Source of the DNA: Methylomonas sp. LL1
Lineage (GTDB): Bacteria; Pseudomonadota; Gammaproteobacteria; Methylococcales; Methylomonadaceae
Assembly: GCF_015711015.1 (NCBI RefSeq)
Contig: NZ_CP064653.1
Location: 3,348,001 to 3,412,000 of the forward strand
Length of the DNA: 64,000 bases
Reading direction: 5' to 3'
Positions 1 to 8,309 of this stretch are shown in pieces; positions within the stretch are counted from its first letter, which is position 1; each line of letters opens with the position of its first letter. The notes below the pieces were generated by a model. It was not told the origin of the DNA and made no database searches. It saw only the letters and a program-made list of their open reading frames with translations. The position numbers and the translations under genes were made by a program.

Positions 1-519
1 TTCTTCGGCGGGTTTGGGTTGATCTTCCGGTTTCGCTTCGGCGTCCGGGGCTGATTCGGGACTTGCCTCCGTCACCGCTGATTTTGCACCGGCGGTTTCC
101 AATAATTTGACAATAGCCTCGCGCTCAAGCTTTTTGGCCTTGTCGATGACTTTTACACCTTGATTATCGGCCGCATTGACGTTAGAACCGGAAGCGATTA
201 GCAATTTGACAATGTCGACGCCGCCAAAAAGCACGGCATCCGACAATGCGGTTGAGCCGAGTTTATCGGCGCTATTAACATCGGCGCCATAGCTCAGCAG
301 TAGTTTGACGATGCGTAAATTGCCGTTGAAACTGGCGGCCATTAAGGCGGTTCTGTCTTGCTCTATCTTGCCGTTAACATCCAAGCCTTGCGCCAACAGG
401 GCTTGAACCCTTTCCAACTTACCGCTGGCCGACGCCGCGAATAAATCCTTGGCGTCTTCCGCAAATACGGGTCGTGACATCATCAGAATCAAGGCGAACA
501 GCGCCGTACTTATCTTCAT
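1..519 (-). CDS. Secreted ankyrin-repeat protein (C-terminus beyond left edge)
   Basis: An open frame of 173 codons reads leftward from an ATG at 517-519 and leaves the window without a stop. The first ~20 residues form a signal peptide ending VFA. Then come about three ankyrin repeats, visible as the recurring pattern D-x-x-G-x-T-A-L and V-K-L-L-L-x-x-G-A-D-V-N. The last ~30 visible residues are rich in Ala, Pro and Glu, a low-complexity tail. Ankyrin repeats mediate protein-protein contacts; the partner is unknown. The gene is divergent from apaG with a 67-bp gap that should hold both promoters. Export to the periplasm is inferred from the signal peptide. Confidence 0.85.
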   Translation of the reverse strand, partial: MKISTALFALILMMSRPVFAEDAKDLFAASASGKLERVQALLAQGLDVNGKIEQDRTALMAASFNGNLRIVKLLLSYGADVNSADKLGSTALSDAVLFGGVDIVKLLIASGSNVNAADNQGVKVIDKAKKLEREAIVKLLETAGAKSAVTEASPESAPDAEAKPEDQPKPAEE

Positions 520-586
520 CAGGTAGCTTGCGTTTGCGTATCAGTTAGGTTGAAATAGGGATAATTCAGAGTCACATAATCTATCA

Positions 587-964
587 ATGAGCGAAAAATA
601 CAAAGTTTTAGTTGAGGCGAAACCACATTACATTGAGGCCCAATCGTCGCCGGAGCAAAACCGGTTTGTATTTGCTTATACCATCACCATCACCAATGTC
701 GGTTCGGTGCCGGCACGCTTACTGACCCGCCATTGGCTGATCACCGATGCCAACGGCAAGGTGCAGGAAGTCAACGGCGAAGGCGTGGTGGGCGAACATC
801 CTCACTTGAATCCCGGCGACTCGTTTCGTTATACCAGCGCGGCGATGATTGAAACGCCGGTGGGTGTGATGCAGGGCAAATACCAGATGCAATCCGACAC
901 GGGTGAAAGTTTTAGTGCTTCTGTTCCCAAATTCACCTTGTCGATTCCCAGAACACTGCACTGA
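587..964 (+). CDS. apaG: ApaG, DUF525-domain protein
   Basis: The 125-residue product matches the length and sequence style of ApaG, including the TITNVG strand, the RHWLITDANG segment and the G-V-V-G-E-x-P-x-L-x-P-G loop typical of the DUF525 fold. ApaG is a small immunoglobulin-like protein with no agreed biochemical role. It is classically coupled to apaH, as it is here, with the stop codon overlapping the apaH start (TGATG). The pair is almost certainly co-transcribed. Family assignment is firm; function stays unknown. Confidence 0.95.
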   Translation: MSEKYKVLVEAKPHYIEAQSSPEQNRFVFAYTITITNVGSVPARLLTRHWLITDANGKVQEVNGEGVVGEHPHLNPGDSFRYTSAAMIETPVGVMQGKYQMQSDTGESFSASVPKFTLSIPRTLH

Positions 965-1791
965 TGGCAATTTATGCTATTGGTGACATTCAAGGTTGTT
1001 ACAACGAACTGCGTCGCCTGCTGGATGTCATAAAGTTTGATCCGGATCAGGATCAACTTTGGCTGGCGGGCGACCTGGTCAACCGCGGCCCACATTCCCT
1101 CGAAACGTTACGCTTTGTCAAAAGCCTGGGCGATTCAGCCATTACGGTACTGGGCAATCATGACCTGCATTTGATTGCTACCGTGGCTTCGTTGAGCAAA
1201 ACAGGTAAAAAAGACACACTGGGGCCAATCTTACGCGCGGCCGATTGTGATGAGCTAATCGACTGGTTGCGTAACCAGCCGTTATTTTATCACAACGACC
1301 AATTCTGCATGCTGCATGCGGGACTACCGCCGCAATGGGATTTTGAGCAGACCAAGACCATGGCCTCGGAAACCGAGCAAGCCATCCGTGGCGAGGATTA
1401 TCAGCGCTTCTTCAGATCGATGTACGGCAATAAACCCACGGCCTGGCAAGACGACCTGCCAAAAACCGAAAAACTACGCTTTGCGGTCAACTGCTTTACA
1501 CGCTTACGTTATTGCACGGCCGATGGCGAACTGGACTTTCATCACAAAGGCCCACCCGGCAGTCAGGCAGGGCATCTATTGCCATGGTTTGCCGTTCCGG
1601 GGCGTAAAAGCCGCGACATGTGCATCATCTTTGGGCATTGGTCCACGCTGGGCTTTTATCAAGAACACAATGTATATTCAATAGACACCGGCTGCCTATG
1701 GGGCGGACAACTGACCGCATTAAGGCTGGATCAGCCCGCGCAGCGTATCAGCATTGATTGTCAATGCGTACACAAACCCTCGGAGCTATAA
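964..1791 (+). CDS. apaH: Symmetrical bis(5'-nucleosyl)-tetraphosphatase
   Basis: A 275-residue metallophosphatase that hydrolyses Ap4A to two ADP in the cytoplasm, limiting dinucleoside polyphosphate alarmones. The N-terminus carries the metallophosphoesterase motifs in order: GDIQG (residues 7-11), GDLVNRGP and GNHD. The C-terminal half has the histidines FGHWS expected for the family, and length is normal for ApaH. It is translationally coupled to apaG by a one-base overlap. Nothing looks broken. Confidence 0.96.
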   Translation: MAIYAIGDIQGCYNELRRLLDVIKFDPDQDQLWLAGDLVNRGPHSLETLRFVKSLGDSAITVLGNHDLHLIATVASLSKTGKKDTLGPILRAADCDELIDWLRNQPLFYHNDQFCMLHAGLPPQWDFEQTKTMASETEQAIRGEDYQRFFRSMYGNKPTAWQDDLPKTEKLRFAVNCFTRLRYCTADGELDFHHKGPPGSQAGHLLPWFAVPGRKSRDMCIIFGHWSTLGFYQEHNVYSIDTGCLWGGQLTALRLDQPAQRISIDCQCVHKPSEL

Positions 1792-1884
1792 ACGATCAGC
1801 TCTTGAACTTTAGCGCCTAACCAACGTCCATGCCGAGTCGGATGTTAGACACGGATGTTTATTACCACTACCCCGGAGGCCGTT

Positions 1885-2214
1885 ATGAACAAGAAAACTC
1901 TACTGTTAGCCACCGCGTTATCGTTGCCGCTTACCGTTTTTGCCAGGCAAGGCATGGAAGGACATGAAGCACCGCCCCATCACCGCTTGGAGCGCTTGGA
2001 AAAAGAATTGCAACTAAGCCCGGAGCAAAAGGCCAAATTGGAAGTGATATTCAAGGAACAGCATGACAAATTTCAGGCTATTCACGATGAATCACATTCC
2101 CGGATCAAAGAGGTGCTCAGCCCCGAACAAATAACGAAATGGGAGAAAATGAAACAGCAGCAACAAGAAAAACGCCGCGAAAAAATGCAGCAACGCCAGC
2201 CCACTTCGCAATAA
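1885..2214 (+). CDS. Periplasmic Spy/CpxP-like small protein
   Basis: A 109-residue protein with a signal peptide (MNKKTLLLATALSLPLTVFA) and a highly charged, all-helical mature part. It contains two LSPEQ segments (around residues 45 and 78), resembling the LTxxQ motif of Spy/CpxP envelope-stress chaperones. The C-terminus is a Gln/Lys/Arg-rich coiled helix. The ATG at 1885 is chosen because GGAGG lies 5 bases before it and the signal peptide begins there. An upstream in-frame start is possible but would bury the signal peptide. A holdase or metal-stress role is inferred from family resemblance only. Confidence 0.7.
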   Translation: MNKKTLLLATALSLPLTVFARQGMEGHEAPPHHRLERLEKELQLSPEQKAKLEVIFKEQHDKFQAIHDESHSRIKEVLSPEQITKWEKMKQQQQEKRREKMQQRQPTSQ

Positions 2215-2453
2215 GCTGGAAGTAGCGTGCATGTTGACCTCGCCGCGCATTGAGTCTCGCTGCAAATAATCAACAATATCAATTTGACAAATTGCCTGGT
2301 TCAGGCGCATTGTTGCTCCATGGCCTTACAACACTAGCGGTTTAGGTCTATGCTTGTTTCAAATTAGAGTCTAATATTTTTGTTAGAAGTTTTTTTTCGT
2401 GCCTGCCCGCGCGGTTTCGGACGGTATCAAATCTGTAAAACAAGGAGCTACTC

Positions 2454-2861
2454 ATGAATAAAAATAAAATATTAGCCGCCTGCGTTCTATCCGGCGCATT
2501 AATGACGGCACCCACGGCACAAGCAGAAAGTTATTTTACTGGCTTTAGCAATAAAGTGAGTCAAGGCTTTGCCAATATTGCCTTTGGGTTCGTCGAAATC
2601 CCTAAAAATATCATCAACATTAGCAATCAACACAATATTTTCGTGGGCATGTCCTGGGGGCTGTTGCGTGGCGTTGGCCATACCGTTGGCCGCACACTGG
2701 TCGGAACGGCCGAGCTTGTGACTTCGCCGATCCCAACCCGTGAATTTGCCGCCCCGGCCTATGTCTGGGATCGCTTTAGTGAGGACAGTCGTTACTTTGG
2801 TCTGAATTACCCAGGTTATTGGACTATTTATGGTCCATTGGATAATGGCGACAACGAGTAA
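2454..2861 (+). CDS. Exosortase-system-associated protein, TIGR04073-like
   Basis: A 135-residue exported protein with a signal peptide ending AQA. Its body resembles the TIGR04073 family: F-S-x-K-x-x-x-G-x-x-N near the start, then an E-I-P-K segment, a glycine-rich W-G-L-L-R-G-V-G-x-T stretch and a closing Y-x-W motif. Members of that family occur in genomes with PEP-CTERM/exosortase systems, but their function is not known. AAGGAG precedes the ATG by 7-8 bases. A lipoprotein gene follows 36 bases downstream, so the two may be co-transcribed. Assignment is from recall of the family pattern. Confidence 0.7.
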   Translation: MNKNKILAACVLSGALMTAPTAQAESYFTGFSNKVSQGFANIAFGFVEIPKNIINISNQHNIFVGMSWGLLRGVGHTVGRTLVGTAELVTSPIPTREFAAPAYVWDRFSEDSRYFGLNYPGYWTIYGPLDNGDNE

Positions 2862-2897
2862 GCCTGTTGCGACTAATTGAATCACGAGGATATTATC

Positions 2898-3593
2898 ATG
2901 AAAAAAAAATACGTAACCCTGCCGCTCGCGGTTTTAGCCCTGTCTCTGACCGCTTGTAGCACACCCAAAAAGGACTCCACCGATCTAAAAGCGGCAATTG
3001 ATGCATCCAGAGCCGGCCACTATGGTCAAGCCATGCTGCACGAGGAATTGTCCGAAAAAGATCTGGAAGCAGCAAACATCATCCTGGGTCATCTGGAAAA
3101 AGATTACTACTGGAATATCAACGAGAAACAAAAAGGCTTGGATCTCGCTCAATCGGCCGCTCACCATCGTCTGCAATCGGAAAAAGAAATGTGCCAATGG
3201 CTGACGGAAGTTCATGCGCAAAACCATCACCATGTGGAAACTATTCATGAAACAGTGGCGTACTTTAAAACCGCCAGCGACGTTCCGTTCAAAACCAAGG
3301 ACGAAACCATTCGCCATATAGGTCATTTCTTGCATGATCATCCCGATTCGACCGCAAACGTGACCGCATCGACCGACACGGTGGGTAAACCGGCCTACAA
3401 CCAGGATCTCTCGGTGAGAAGAGCCCGGACTGTCAGCGATATGCTGGTCAAATTCGGCGCCAAGCCTTCTCAACTTGTCGTAAATGCAACGGGTGAAGCA
3501 CATGGTCCCGATAATACACCAGACCAAAGCCATCGCGTTGCCGTCGTGATCACGGCGCATCCCGACTACATCGATTGCCCGAATGTAAAATAA
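2898..3593 (+). CDS. OmpA-domain outer-membrane lipoprotein
   Basis: A 231-residue product with a lipoprotein signal peptide and lipobox LTAC (Cys about residue 19). The N-terminal half is helical and His-rich. The C-terminal ~90 residues resemble an OmpA/MotB peptidoglycan-binding domain: D-S-T-A-N-V-T-A-x-T-D, then N-Q-D-L-S-x-R-R-A-x-T-V, then a G-x-G-E-like segment reading ATGEAHGPDN. It probably tethers the outer membrane to peptidoglycan. The ATG at 2898 is chosen over an earlier in-frame start because GAGGA lies 8 bases before it and the signal peptide begins there. Confidence 0.8.
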   Translation: MKKKYVTLPLAVLALSLTACSTPKKDSTDLKAAIDASRAGHYGQAMLHEELSEKDLEAANIILGHLEKDYYWNINEKQKGLDLAQSAAHHRLQSEKEMCQWLTEVHAQNHHHVETIHETVAYFKTASDVPFKTKDETIRHIGHFLHDHPDSTANVTASTDTVGKPAYNQDLSVRRARTVSDMLVKFGAKPSQLVVNATGEAHGPDNTPDQSHRVAVVITAHPDYIDCPNVK

Positions 3594-3606
3594 GGCTTAC
3601 TCTCCC

Positions 3607-3638
3607 GCCCCGCTGACTATCGGTCATGCGGGGCTTTC
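3607..3638 (+). terminator. Rho-independent terminator after the OmpA-like lipoprotein gene
   Basis: A GC-rich stem pairs GCCCCGC with GCGGGGC, extended inside by TGAC/GTCA around a short loop, and is followed by a T-rich run. It lies 14 bases past the stop codon and between convergent genes. Confidence 0.75.
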
Positions 3639-3679
3639 CTTACCGCGCCACCAGCTCCCGCATTCAAATTCTCGGCTTG

Positions 3680-3883
3680 TCACAAATCATCCAGCTGCTT
3701 TTTCTGCTCCACCGCATTTTCCAGAATTTGTTGTTCCACATCCTTGGCTTTATCCAGCGGTTGATTCATCTCATCGGCAATTGCTTGCCGCTTGGTTTTG
3801 TCGTTAGCCGCATCATCATTGTTCGAGCAAGAGCAAGCGGCTAACAAGATGAATAGAGCCGATGCAGCGATAATATTTTTCAT
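3680..3883 (-). CDS. Small lipoprotein of unknown function
   Basis: A 67-residue product with a short hydrophobic leader and a lipobox (LLAAC, Cys about residue 17). The mature part is ~50 residues, highly charged, with helical heptad-like spacing (DKAKDVEQQILENAVEQKK). It looks like a small helical envelope lipoprotein. I do not recognise a family. It is convergent with the OmpA-like gene and shares no obvious operon. Confidence 0.65.
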   Translation of the reverse strand: MKNIIAASALFILLAACSCSNNDDAANDKTKRQAIADEMNQPLDKAKDVEQQILENAVEQKKQLDDL

Positions 3884-4110
3884 GACAAACTCCGATAAAA
3901 TTTTAAGCTAAAAAGCATGTTCCACCCTGAAGTTAAATCGGCCCATCCCGAGCAAGATCGAATGGAACAAACCGATGAAACAACCGTCGAAGTGCCAAAC
4001 TTATAGCCGGACTCTCCATAATCGCCCTATGCCTTAGTTGCCACTCTTGCCGCTTGCCGCACAGTGAGCATAGAATGCCGGTTTTATACATTCAGCGTGA
4101 GGATATTCCG

Positions 4111-4662
4111 ATGTCAGATTCATATTGGTTCAGAACCGGCGAAGCCACCGTATTTTCCAGCGAAGGCCAAGGCACCGATGCCATGCCGGAAATTCTGATT
4201 GGCGATGTAAAAGGTCCGGCCGGACATGCGTTTGCCAACCTGATGGGACAAACCGAGGGCCATACCCGCATGTTTGCGATTCGCGCCTGTAACCAGCAAG
4301 TCCGTCCCGCCACCATTATGGTGCCTAAAGTCACCATTAAATCCTCGGCTTATGTCAGTTTGTTTGGCGGTCCGGTGCAATCGGCTATTGCCGACGCCGT
4401 GATTGACAGTGTCGCGGACGGCATCATACCGCGACTGCAGGCCAACGATTTGTGCATTATCGCCATGCTGTGGATAGACCCATCCTGCGCAACCAACCCT
4501 AATCTCGATCGCAAGGATCTGTACCGGACCAATTACGAAGCCATGAAACTGGCGATTCAACGGGCGATGAGCAATTCCCCCAGTATCGACGAATTAATCG
4601 CCAACCGGCATAAAATCGTACACGAAATGTACGATCCCGAGACTGGCGAGTCGCAATGGTAA
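4111..4662 (+). CDS. Formaldehyde-activating-enzyme paralogue (Fae family)
   Basis: A 183-residue member of the Fae family, which condenses formaldehyde with tetrahydromethanopterin in methylotrophs. Family hallmarks are present: IGDVKGPAGHAFAN, the PATIMVPKVTIK strand, FGGPVQSAIADAV, D-G-I-I-P, and NYEAMKLAIQRAMS. It differs from canonical Fae in two ways. The position of the catalytic His (H22 in the Methylorubrum enzyme, VAHIDL) reads Met in this protein (residue 25, DAMPEI), and there is a C-terminal extension. It is thus better read as a divergent Fae2/Fae3-type paralogue than the main enzyme. The ATG at 4111 has GAGGA 9 bases upstream. Confidence 0.85.
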   Translation: MSDSYWFRTGEATVFSSEGQGTDAMPEILIGDVKGPAGHAFANLMGQTEGHTRMFAIRACNQQVRPATIMVPKVTIKSSAYVSLFGGPVQSAIADAVIDSVADGIIPRLQANDLCIIAMLWIDPSCATNPNLDRKDLYRTNYEAMKLAIQRAMSNSPSIDELIANRHKIVHEMYDPETGESQW

Positions 4663-4695
4663 TCCAAGTTCAGCCGAGGACTTAACACGAGTTCG

Positions 4696-4737
4696 CCACG
4701 AAACACTCAGCGGTTTAGATTTAGCAGTGTTTCGTGG
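4696..4737. terminator. Perfect 12-bp inverted repeat between convergent genes
   Basis: CCACGAAACACT (4696-4707) is repeated in inverse at 4726-4737 with an 18-base spacer. It lies between the ends of the fae paralogue and batD, so it probably works as a bidirectional terminator, though the flanking T/A runs are short. Confidence 0.55.
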
Positions 4738-4783
4738 AATAATCCCCTACCCCGAAACATGCCGTGCATTGCTTTACCGCGTA

Positions 4784-6466
4784 TCAAAGCCGATATAGCG
4801 GCTGCAATGTATCGGACTCTATAGGATTTTTGTTCGGCGTGGAATCCTGTTTTGAAAACGCCCGCCATAAAGCCTCGCCGTCCCAGGCCTGTTGTTCACC
4901 GGAATACAACACGTGATTCAAGGCCAAAATTTCCTCGGATAACGGTCCGGAGCAACAATCGGCAACCGCCGTCAAATTGTCCGCCGCAAATTGCCGCCTA
5001 CCCCAATCCAACAATGCTTGTTTCGCGGCGTGGGGATTATTTTGTTGGCAGGCTTTTTTTAGAGCTGTTTGCTGATCAAGCCTGGCCGCTTCGACTACCG
5101 GCATTTTGTCGACGGGGGATTTTTGTCTTTTGTCGCGAAAAAACCAAACCATGGTCAACAACCAACCCAAACCCAGAAAACCGGATAATGCTTGCCATAA
5201 CAGATTGCCGTCAGTTGCCGAAACCGGCGAGGCTTGCTGATGGCCCGGTTCGATTTGCGCTTGCGACGGGGCCGTCGCGGCCGGCTGACTATCCTCGGTA
5301 GCGAGGGCCTTAATCCTCACCTCGGCTAGATGCGCGACTTCGGTTTTTTGAGTTTTGGTGTTGAACCAGTTGATAGTCAGCGCCGGCAGGGTATATTCGC
5401 CCGGTTTGCTGGAGATATAGGCAATTTTTTCCTCGCGCACAGCATTCAGACCATCGCTTGACTTGTCTTCCCGCAATAACGGCTGGTCGGGATAGGTCTT
5501 AATGCCATCAATGCCGGATTGTCCGGCCAATTCCGGCAACTGCCCGACCGTGGCACCTTTCGCCGTCAACTTAATAGTTCGGGTCAGAGGTTCTCCGACC
5601 TTGCCTTGTAAGCGATCATCCGACCAACTTTGGCTAAGTTCCAGCGATTCGGCGCTCAACCAGGCTGGTCCGGTAAAGCTGGCCGGTACCGGCTGCACAT
5701 TCAAGGTAATAGCCTTGGAAGACACTCGCCGGCTTTCGGTAATCTGGCGATTGAAAAAACCGTTGAAACGCGGGTTTTGATTAGCGACCACCTCCGCCGT
5801 CAAGGTCAGCGGCTCAATGGTGAAAATACCGCTCTGTTGCGGGAAAATCGCGTATTTGCGCTCGGTCACCCAATAATCCATGCCCTTGACCTGGGTACTG
5901 TAGGTACTGTCCTCTCCCAGCTTTTCCACCACGGCATCCTTGATTTCCGGGTCGTTCAGGCTGGCCTGGGTAATCTGCACCCGTCGGTACAATTTCAAGG
6001 TATACAGTACTTGCGATTGTACATAGGGTTTTTCCGGCGTGACTTGCACTTCCAGGAATACCTCGTCGCTACTACTGGTCGTGAGCGGCGCGTCGTTCAC
6101 CACCACTTTTAACGGTTTACTGCTGTCGGCGCCAAAGGCTATCGGCGGAATCAGCAGTTCGCCGGACTGCCTCGCTATCACACTGACTAGCCATTGCTCG
6201 TTACGGCTGCTCTTGCCGTTCACCCAGGATACATTACTGCTACGTTGTTGATTCAGAATCTCGAAATTTTGCAGCAGCGGGGCAAAATCCGGGCTGCCGT
6301 CCGGTGGTTCGCCTGCGCTAAAGGTAATCTGAAACGATTCGCTCAGATTGACCGGATTACGGTCGACACTGACCTGAATCTCCGCGGCGGCGGCTTGAAA
6401 TGTCAGCAGAAAACCGCAGAGAAACCAATACAGCCAGATATAACGATTATTTTTAAGCATGATCAT
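4784..6466 (-). CDS. batD: BatD-like (oxygen-tolerance) membrane protein
   Basis: A 560-residue protein with an N-terminal signal segment (~residues 8-27), a large periplasmic beta-rich region with repeated Ig-like stretches, one transmembrane helix near residue 430 (LSGFLGLGWLLTMVWFF) and a cytoplasmic tail. This is the architecture of BatD. Bat proteins form with MoxR an envelope assembly whose exact role is unsettled. The gene is the last of a minus-strand cluster, 46 bases behind the BatB/TPR gene. An alternative start lies two codons downstream. Confidence 0.85.
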   Translation of the reverse strand: MIMLKNNRYIWLYWFLCGFLLTFQAAAAEIQVSVDRNPVNLSESFQITFSAGEPPDGSPDFAPLLQNFEILNQQRSSNVSWVNGKSSRNEQWLVSVIARQSGELLIPPIAFGADSSKPLKVVVNDAPLTTSSSDEVFLEVQVTPEKPYVQSQVLYTLKLYRRVQITQASLNDPEIKDAVVEKLGEDSTYSTQVKGMDYWVTERKYAIFPQQSGIFTIEPLTLTAEVVANQNPRFNGFFNRQITESRRVSSKAITLNVQPVPASFTGPAWLSAESLELSQSWSDDRLQGKVGEPLTRTIKLTAKGATVGQLPELAGQSGIDGIKTYPDQPLLREDKSSDGLNAVREEKIAYISSKPGEYTLPALTINWFNTKTQKTEVAHLAEVRIKALATEDSQPAATAPSQAQIEPGHQQASPVSATDGNLLWQALSGFLGLGWLLTMVWFFRDKRQKSPVDKMPVVEAARLDQQTALKKACQQNNPHAAKQALLDWGRRQFAADNLTAVADCCSGPLSEEILALNHVLYSGEQQAWDGEALWRAFSKQDSTPNKNPIESDTLQPLYRL

Positions 6467-6512
6467 ACTCGAGCTTAGAGGTTCTGAAATTGATCAACCC
6501 AGCCGTCGACAC

Positions 6513-8309
6513 TCACCAGTCCGGACCGACATGAGCCGGCGGATTGCGTTGACCGTACTGGTATTTGAATTTGCGTTTCAACAAGCCGGTGGGCTCGTCG
6601 GGAATGCGCCGTAATAATTGTTCGTCGGCCCGTTTGGCTTCGTCCCGGTCAGCCGTGGCCGGTTCTTCTGCTTGCCCGGTTTGATTGGGCTGCTCCGGTT
6701 TGGGTTTCTCGGCCGAATGGCCGGCATCGTCCGGCTGATCGCCTTGCTGTTCCGGCCGGGGCGGTTGTTCCTGGTTTTCCGAAGGCTTCGGTTGCGAGTC
6801 ACTACCGGATTGATCCTCGGCCTGTTTTTGCCGGTCTTGATTTTGGCCCCGCTCCTGATTTTGCTTGTCGGATTGACCGGGTTGCTGATCTTGTTGTTTT
6901 TGATCTTTTTCTTGCTGGCTCGGAGGCTGTTGATCGTTACTCTGCTGATTTTGCTGCTGCAGCTGTTTTTCCACCAGCTCCTTGTTGTGCTTGGCGTCGG
7001 CATGCTCAGGATCAATATTCAACGCTTGCTGATAGGCTTGCAGGGCTTCCCGCAACTGCCCGGCCTTGGCCAAGGCATTACCACGGTTGTAATGGCCGTC
7101 GGCGCTTTGAGTCGCTTTTAGGGTTTCGGCGGCCTCTTGATATTGACCGGCTTTATACTGGGCGGCCGCGCGCCAATCCGGATCGTTGAATTGTTCAGCG
7201 GCCTGCTGGTATTGCTGTTGCCGGAAGGCCTGTTGGGCGCGTTGATCCAGAGTTTGCCACAGGCTTTGCCAGTCCAGCGCCCAAGCGTCTTCTGGTAGCG
7301 GCAGCAGGCAGATTAGGGCAAACACCAACAAACCTTTCCTGAAACGTAGCGCTGCCCAAGGCAGCACCAGCAACAGTAGCCACGGGCCTTTTTCATCCCA
7401 TTGTTGCAGCAGCAAATCGGTTTTTTCGGCCTTGTCGTTGCCGTTGGCTTGGTTAAATAAACCGCCCAGACGTTCGATGTCGTCGTCATTGGCCGTCACG
7501 GTTTGAAAAATGCCCCGCCCGGCCGAGGCCAGCGCCGATAATTCCGCCGTATCCAGTTTGGCAACCACCAGACTTCCTTGCCGGTCTTTTAAAAAACCGC
7601 CTCCGGGTAACGGAATCGGCGCGCCTTCCGGGCTGCCCAGCGCCAGCACCGATAACCGGTAATCGCCCAAAATTCGGCCGACTCGATCCACGCTATCGGC
7701 ATCGGCGCCGTCGGTCACCAGCAATATGTGGCCTTGTGCCAGTCCGGCCTGATGCAATAAATCCACGGCTTTGCCGACGGCAATAGCGGTGTTGCCGCCG
7801 GGACTAGGCATGATGTCGGTAGTCAGCGCTTCCAGCTGGCTGTTGATGGTGGCGGTATCGGTGGTAAGCGGGGTCACGGTAAAAGCATCGCCGCTATAGA
7901 CCATCAATGCCGTTTGGCCATCCTTGCGCAATTTCAGAATATCGCTAATTTTGTAGCGAGCACGGCTGACACGGCTGGGTTTGGTGTCGGTGGCATCCAT
8001 GGATCTGGATAAATCCAACGCAATCACCAAGGCCGAATCGTTGCGAAAAGCAGGGCCTGGTAACCTTTCCCAGGTCGGGCCGGCCAGAGCCAGAATACTC
8101 AAACTGGTTGCCAGCGAGGCCGCAATCCAACCGCCGGCAAGAGGCTTGCTGGGCTTCTGCTGCAAAATATACGGTAACAATTCCGCATCGCAGACATCCG
8201 TCCAGTCGCCGCGTTGATATTTGTTTTTGATCAGCAAAAACAGCAAAACCGCCGCCGGCAACAAAGCCAGCAACCACCACGGCCTGAGGAAATGAAAATC
8301 CGCCAGCAT
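6513..8309 (-). CDS. batB: BatB-BatC fusion: VWA domain, TPR repeats and Gln/Pro-rich tail
   Basis: A 598-residue protein with two N-terminal membrane helices, then a von Willebrand A domain with the metal site D-L-S-R-S (about residues 97-101). A central hydrophobic segment follows (LLLLVLPWAALRF), then TPR units (G-x-x-Q-x-A-A-E; H-Y-N-R-G-N-A-L-A-K-A-G; A-L-x-I-D-P-x-x-x-D-A). About 120 residues of Gln/Glu/Pro/Asp-rich low complexity precede a short conserved end. The VWA plus TPR layout is the BatB/BatC fusion common in gammaproteobacteria. The ATG at 8309 overlaps the batA stop (TGATG) and has GGAGG upstream, which decides against a longer in-frame start. Confidence 0.88.
   Translation of the reverse strand: MLADFHFLRPWWLLALLPAAVLLFLLIKNKYQRGDWTDVCDAELLPYILQQKPSKPLAGGWIAASLATSLSILALAGPTWERLPGPAFRNDSALVIALDLSRSMDATDTKPSRVSRARYKISDILKLRKDGQTALMVYSGDAFTVTPLTTDTATINSQLEALTTDIMPSPGGNTAIAVGKAVDLLHQAGLAQGHILLVTDGADADSVDRVGRILGDYRLSVLALGSPEGAPIPLPGGGFLKDRQGSLVVAKLDTAELSALASAGRGIFQTVTANDDDIERLGGLFNQANGNDKAEKTDLLLQQWDEKGPWLLLLVLPWAALRFRKGLLVFALICLLPLPEDAWALDWQSLWQTLDQRAQQAFRQQQYQQAAEQFNDPDWRAAAQYKAGQYQEAAETLKATQSADGHYNRGNALAKAGQLREALQAYQQALNIDPEHADAKHNKELVEKQLQQQNQQSNDQQPPSQQEKDQKQQDQQPGQSDKQNQERGQNQDRQKQAEDQSGSDSQPKPSENQEQPPRPEQQGDQPDDAGHSAEKPKPEQPNQTGQAEEPATADRDEAKRADEQLLRRIPDEPTGLLKRKFKYQYGQRNPPAHVGPDW

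Noticed and set aside
2985-3560. 191-codon frame antisense to the OmpA-like lipoprotein
   Set aside because: The plus strand has signal peptide, lipobox and OmpA domain; the reverse has none.
6618-7121. Hydrophobic frame opposite the Gln/Pro-rich tail of the BatB-like protein
   Set aside because: Leu/Val-rich output is the mirror of Gln/Glu-rich codons, not a membrane protein.
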